A stretch of 8,444 bases of DNA from Planctomycetaceae bacterium (lineage in GTDB: Bacteria; Planctomycetota; Planctomycetia; Pirellulales; Thermoguttaceae), in the NCBI GenBank assembly GCA_031283825.1, contig JAITAZ010000014.1, positions 1 to 8,444 on the forward strand, given 5' to 3'. The notes beneath the pieces are model-generated. The model had not been told where the DNA came from and did not search any database. It was given only the letters and a program-made list of their open reading frames with translations. Below, piece by piece: positions 6,094 through 8,444 of the stretch (position 1 is its first letter; each line of letters starts with the position of its first letter). A program made the translations under genes and the position numbers.

Positions 6094-6120
6094 CGTCCCT
6101 AATGTCCCTTCAGTCTCTTA
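6094..6120. repeat. 9-bp tandem array at the 3' end of the large membrane protein gene
   Basis: Units cgtccctaa, tgtcccttc and agtctctta lie at exact 9-bp spacing; on the minus strand they read as GGGAC/GAGAC repeats. The last unit includes the stop codon TAA (6118-6120). The motif GGGAC-A resembles the G-rich array at 1242-1268. Confidence 0.65.
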
Positions 6121-7686
6121 AAAAAACTGTTCAATATGTTTTTTTGATTTTCGAATATAAATATCGTCGCGGGATTTTTCTGTGGTATTTTGTTCTGATT
6201 TTTTTTGTTCTATTGCGTTATTATTTTCGGTTGAAATTTGTTTTTTCGCGTGATCGTTGTAACCGTGTCCGACGCCTTTATCGTCTTTGCCGTTGAATCC
6301 GACGCTGTAAAGTAAGTAGCCTGAGTCATTTTTTTGTAACGAATTTTTATTGCCTCCATCGTTGTTAAGATTCGTATTGTTTATATTTTTTGTATCGGGT
6401 TGAAATTCCAATTGATATTGAAACGGTTCGTTGTCGGAAAATGGATCGTCTGGAACAACGTCGATATACTTTCCATTAAGCTCGTTTAAAGACTGCGGAT
6501 AAGTACCATGGTCAAATCGATAAAACTCAAGAGCAATCGCAATATTCAACAAACGTTCCATCGCTTCAATTTTATATCGTAGCGGAATAATAAGTCGCAC
6601 GAGATCGCCGGCAAACTGTTTTATCGTTTCGCCGATACACGTTGGTATTACTCGATAAAGCCCTTTTCTTAGCATTAAAGTAAAAATTTTATAATTGGAA
6701 TCCAATGAAAAAAACGATTTTTCATATTGTTTCTCAATTGACTTTAATCGCGTTTGTGAAAATTTGTTTCCTATCGATTGTTCAATAGAATCGAAATATA
6801 ACTGTTGCTCGATAAACATTGGCGTCCATCCAAAATAGTTGTATATCGATAAAAAATAAATTATTATCTCGTCGTGAAATGATTCTGGCAAAAAACTTTT
6901 TTTGCGTTTATTTACGGTAGTAACTTGATAAATGTTTGTGTTAAGTTCAAAAGCATTGTAAGCAATGTTGATATTTTCCATGCGGGCGATAAATATTAAA
7001 TCTGCAAAAGTCGGCATTGCGCGATGTTGTTGCAATTCTTGTTGTAGTTGTTCGAGTTGCTCTTTGGTGAGATTGCCAAAACGAATAATATCTAGCACGG
7101 CAAATATTCCTCTGTTGAATGTTTCGCTTGCGTGAAAAAATTTCTGACTCGTACAAAGATAACGCATTTGCATATTAGCAAATTTTATGATTGTCATTGC
7201 GTCGTATTTAGCTTTTTCAAAATTGCCGACGTTAAGATTATACATAATCCGTACTTGCGACCCTTGAATAATTTCGCGATGAAACTTATATTCGCTATTA
7301 TCATAAATTAGATCGTTATATTGTTGAACGAACATTGGCGCGTAATAAACCGGAAATCGAATTGCTTTACCAAATTCATCAAGAGCTTTTTCATTTGCTT
7401 CGAGCCATTGTATCACTTTTGATAAAGGCATATCGTCGATTTCTGAATCTGCATTCCACATTTTTTGAGACAATATTTTCATCGCGTTATAAACTCGCTT
7501 ATGTAATATTGAGTCTCGATTTTGCCGAACATTCTGCTGATTATTTTGATTTGCGTTGAGAGTCGGAGAATTTTCTTTTTCCGAATGAATTTTATCGGCG
7601 TTTGCAAAATGTTCAGTTAAAAAATCGGAGATCGGTTGATACGTAATAGACGAATTAGTATTACTGATTTCAAGTTGATTGAGCAA
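6118..7686 (-). CDS. C-terminal part of a frameshifted membrane protein with pseudopilin-like tail
   Basis: This 522-codon frame begins with TTG (7686), but coding sequence clearly continues upstream to about 7889: the same frame is open to 7899 and encodes TTYITKPLTPDGLKID and EENGFRYVVEQFGIKYF, a conserved-looking segment I associate with planctomycete proteins of unknown function. It has no start codon of its own there. Joining it to the frame at 7841-8254 with a one-base shift in the A8 tract gives a 711-residue protein. The visible parts are a soluble helical region (about 85-370), then an AMERLLNIAIALEFYRFDHG segment with YPQSLNEL and DPFSDNEPFQY (about 373-425). This resembles the C-terminal half of type II secretion pseudopilins and is followed by YLLYSVGFNGKDDKG (457-471) and a charged, Asn/Gln-rich end. 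Function is unknown. An envelope role is likely from the helices in the upstream part. Confidence 0.75.
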   Translation of the reverse strand: MLNQLEISNTNSSITYQPISDFLTEHFANADKIHSEKENSPTLNANQNNQQNVRQNRDSILHKRVYNAMKILSQKMWNADSEIDDMPLSKVIQWLEANEKALDEFGKAIRFPVYYAPMFVQQYNDLIYDNSEYKFHREIIQGSQVRIMYNLNVGNFEKAKYDAMTIIKFANMQMRYLCTSQKFFHASETFNRGIFAVLDIIRFGNLTKEQLEQLQQELQQHRAMPTFADLIFIARMENINIAYNAFELNTNIYQVTTVNKRKKSFLPESFHDEIIIYFLSIYNYFGWTPMFIEQQLYFDSIEQSIGNKFSQTRLKSIEKQYEKSFFSLDSNYKIFTLMLRKGLYRVIPTCIGETIKQFAGDLVRLIIPLRYKIEAMERLLNIAIALEFYRFDHGTYPQSLNELNGKYIDVVPDDPFSDNEPFQYQLEFQPDTKNINNTNLNNDGGNKNSLQKNDSGYLLYSVGFNGKDDKGVGHGYNDHAKKQISTENNNAIEQKKSEQNTTEKSRDDIYIRKSKKHIEQFF

Positions 7687-7840
7687 CGTATCAACAAAAT
7701 TATTTTGTGAGGAATCCGAGTTATCGTTATTGTTGAGAAAATATTTGATTCCGAATTGTTCGACAACATACCGAAAACCGTTTTCTTCCGGCTTACATTT
7801 TGGAGCAAAACGTTCTTCGATAGCGCAGCCGACGTCAATT

Positions 7841-8254
7841 TTAAGCCCGTCCGGCGTAAGCGGTTTTGTGATATAAGTCGTTTTTTTTCGAAATACTTGT
7901 TATCGGTACGTAATGCCGCATGACAAATAAGATCAGAGCAAAGTAACTCGCGTAAATAATTATTGAGATTAAAGACAATTTGACAGCTTGCCAAGTTCGA
8001 GGTTTTGGACAAGCAAACTGCCAATCGAGTAATTTCTGAATAAGAAAAAGACTACATATCAAAATAATTGTAGCAATCAAGAATGGAATATTTTTTAACA
8101 TAAGCGTCTCAATTCCAATCCAGAGCAAGGCAGAACAAATCAACGGAATTAACCACCACCGCCGACGTTTTCGCCAAAGTTTTTGTTGCTGCAATTGCGA
8201 ATCAATTTCAGTTTGAGGAATTATTTTATCTACCGTATTAAGATTATTTTTCAT
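7841..8254 (-). CDS. N-terminal part of the frameshifted membrane protein (three helices)
   Basis: The frame starts at ATG (8254) and has a cytoplasmic-looking, Gln- and Arg-rich N-terminus (1-32). Three hydrophobic segments follow at about 33-53, 55-75 and 92-112, then RHYVPITSISKK (113-124). After the A8 tract (7881-7888) this frame runs only 13 more residues (NDLYHKTAYAGRA) to a stop at 7841, while the +1 frame carries a recognisable continuation into the 6118-7686 frame. The natural product is therefore probably one 711-residue protein anchored by three N-terminal helices. As sequenced, it would be a 137-residue truncated membrane peptide. No clear Shine-Dalgarno sequence precedes the ATG. 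Confidence 0.7.
   Translation of the reverse strand: MKNNLNTVDKIIPQTEIDSQLQQQKLWRKRRRWWLIPLICSALLWIGIETLMLKNIPFLIATIILICSLFLIQKLLDWQFACPKPRTWQAVKLSLISIIIYASYFALILFVMRHYVPITSISKKNDLYHKTAYAGRA
7881..7888 (-). other. Homopolymer frameshift site (A8 on coding strand)
   Basis: The coding strand reads TCG AAA AAA AAC GAC in the upstream frame; the downstream protein frame is +1 (equivalently -2). Seven A residues instead of eight would join the two frames exactly. A ribosomal -1 slip, the usual outcome at A AAA AAC, would lead to the third frame, which does not look like protein. Candidate causes are a real mutation, a sequencing or assembly miscall, or RNA polymerase slippage on the A tract. Confidence 0.8.
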
Positions 8255-8325
8255 GTTTCGACTTTCGTATTAAATTTTGACGTCATTAAATATGCAAACC
8301 TGTTTTTATTCAAAAATGTTTTATC

Positions 8326-8344
8326 GTAATATATCAGCGGAATT
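8326..8344. repeat. Solo copy of the MITE-like element's outer end
   Basis: The 19-mer gtaatatatcagcggaatt matches the outer end of the 48-bp terminal repeat (5834-5852) at 18 of 19 positions. It is followed by a T-run and then by a 9-bp array rather than by the gtcccgcagggac core. No partner end is visible before the window stops. The rest of 8255-8444 shows no gene. Confidence 0.75.
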
Positions 8345-8350
8345 TTTTAA

Positions 8351-8386
8351 ACGCGGATAATACGGATTCAACGGATATTCGCGGAG
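8351..8386. repeat. 9-bp array (cgga type)
   Basis: The core cgga recurs at 8354, 8363 and 8372, exactly 9 bases apart, and again at 8382 (10 bases). The units read acgcggata, atacggatt, caacggata and ttcgcggag. It directly follows the solo MITE-type end upstream of the large membrane protein gene. Confidence 0.65.
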
Positions 8387-8444
8387 AATGGAAATGACGA
8401 TTTTAATATCAATAAAATTATATTATTTATTTAGGTTTATTTAT

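Noticed and set aside
7617..8024. Minus-strand ORF of 135 codons across the frameshift region, reachable by a -1 slip at A AAA AAC
   Set aside because: The peptide lacks family features and would end early. The +1 frame instead carries the recognisable continuation, so programmed -1 frameshifting is not supported.

Overview
This AT-rich window carries at least five protein-coding loci and one tRNA gene, all on the minus strand. Between them lie repeat-rich intergenic stretches. The gene families suggest a low-GC planctomycete-like bacterium. The evidence is a short QueF, a large Prc/Tsp protease with an S-R-T-H-G-K-G active-site segment, and a three-helix membrane protein carrying a TTYITKPLTPDG motif and a pseudopilin-like tail. 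This assignment rests on recognising families by eye, not on a search, so confidence is moderate.

Layout from left to right: an AEC-family membrane transporter (59-1084) with a 9-bp tandem array directly in front of its GTG start; the queuosine enzyme QueF (1370-1717); a 33-bp palindrome; the periplasmic tail-specific protease Prc (1880-4249); a 668-base gap holding two more copies of the palindrome and a doubtful 62-codon ORF (4687-4875); a tiny, extremely acidic protein (4918-5187); three 14-bp tandem repeats and a long imperfect hairpin that may be an RNA (5332-5454); tRNA-Ser(CGA) (5464-5546); a repeat-filled gap containing a 219-bp MITE-like element with 48-bp perfect terminal inverted repeats (5833-6051); and a large membrane protein gene split by a one-base shift in an A8 tract (6118-8254).

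The genes do not form an obvious pathway or operon. Each is separated by more than 40 bases and most look independently transcribed. QueF serves tRNA modification, Prc degrades or trims envelope proteins, and the AEC protein exports or imports a small organic acid. Nothing links them functionally.

The most interesting content is non-coding. Several intergenic repeats of unrelated sequence share a 9-bp period. A hairpin beside the tRNA has G.U pairs that only make sense if the plus strand is transcribed. The palindromes lie at both ends of prc, and the MITE-like element has a related single end near the right edge. I saw no CRISPR array, transposase, rRNA, phage gene or recognisable defence system.
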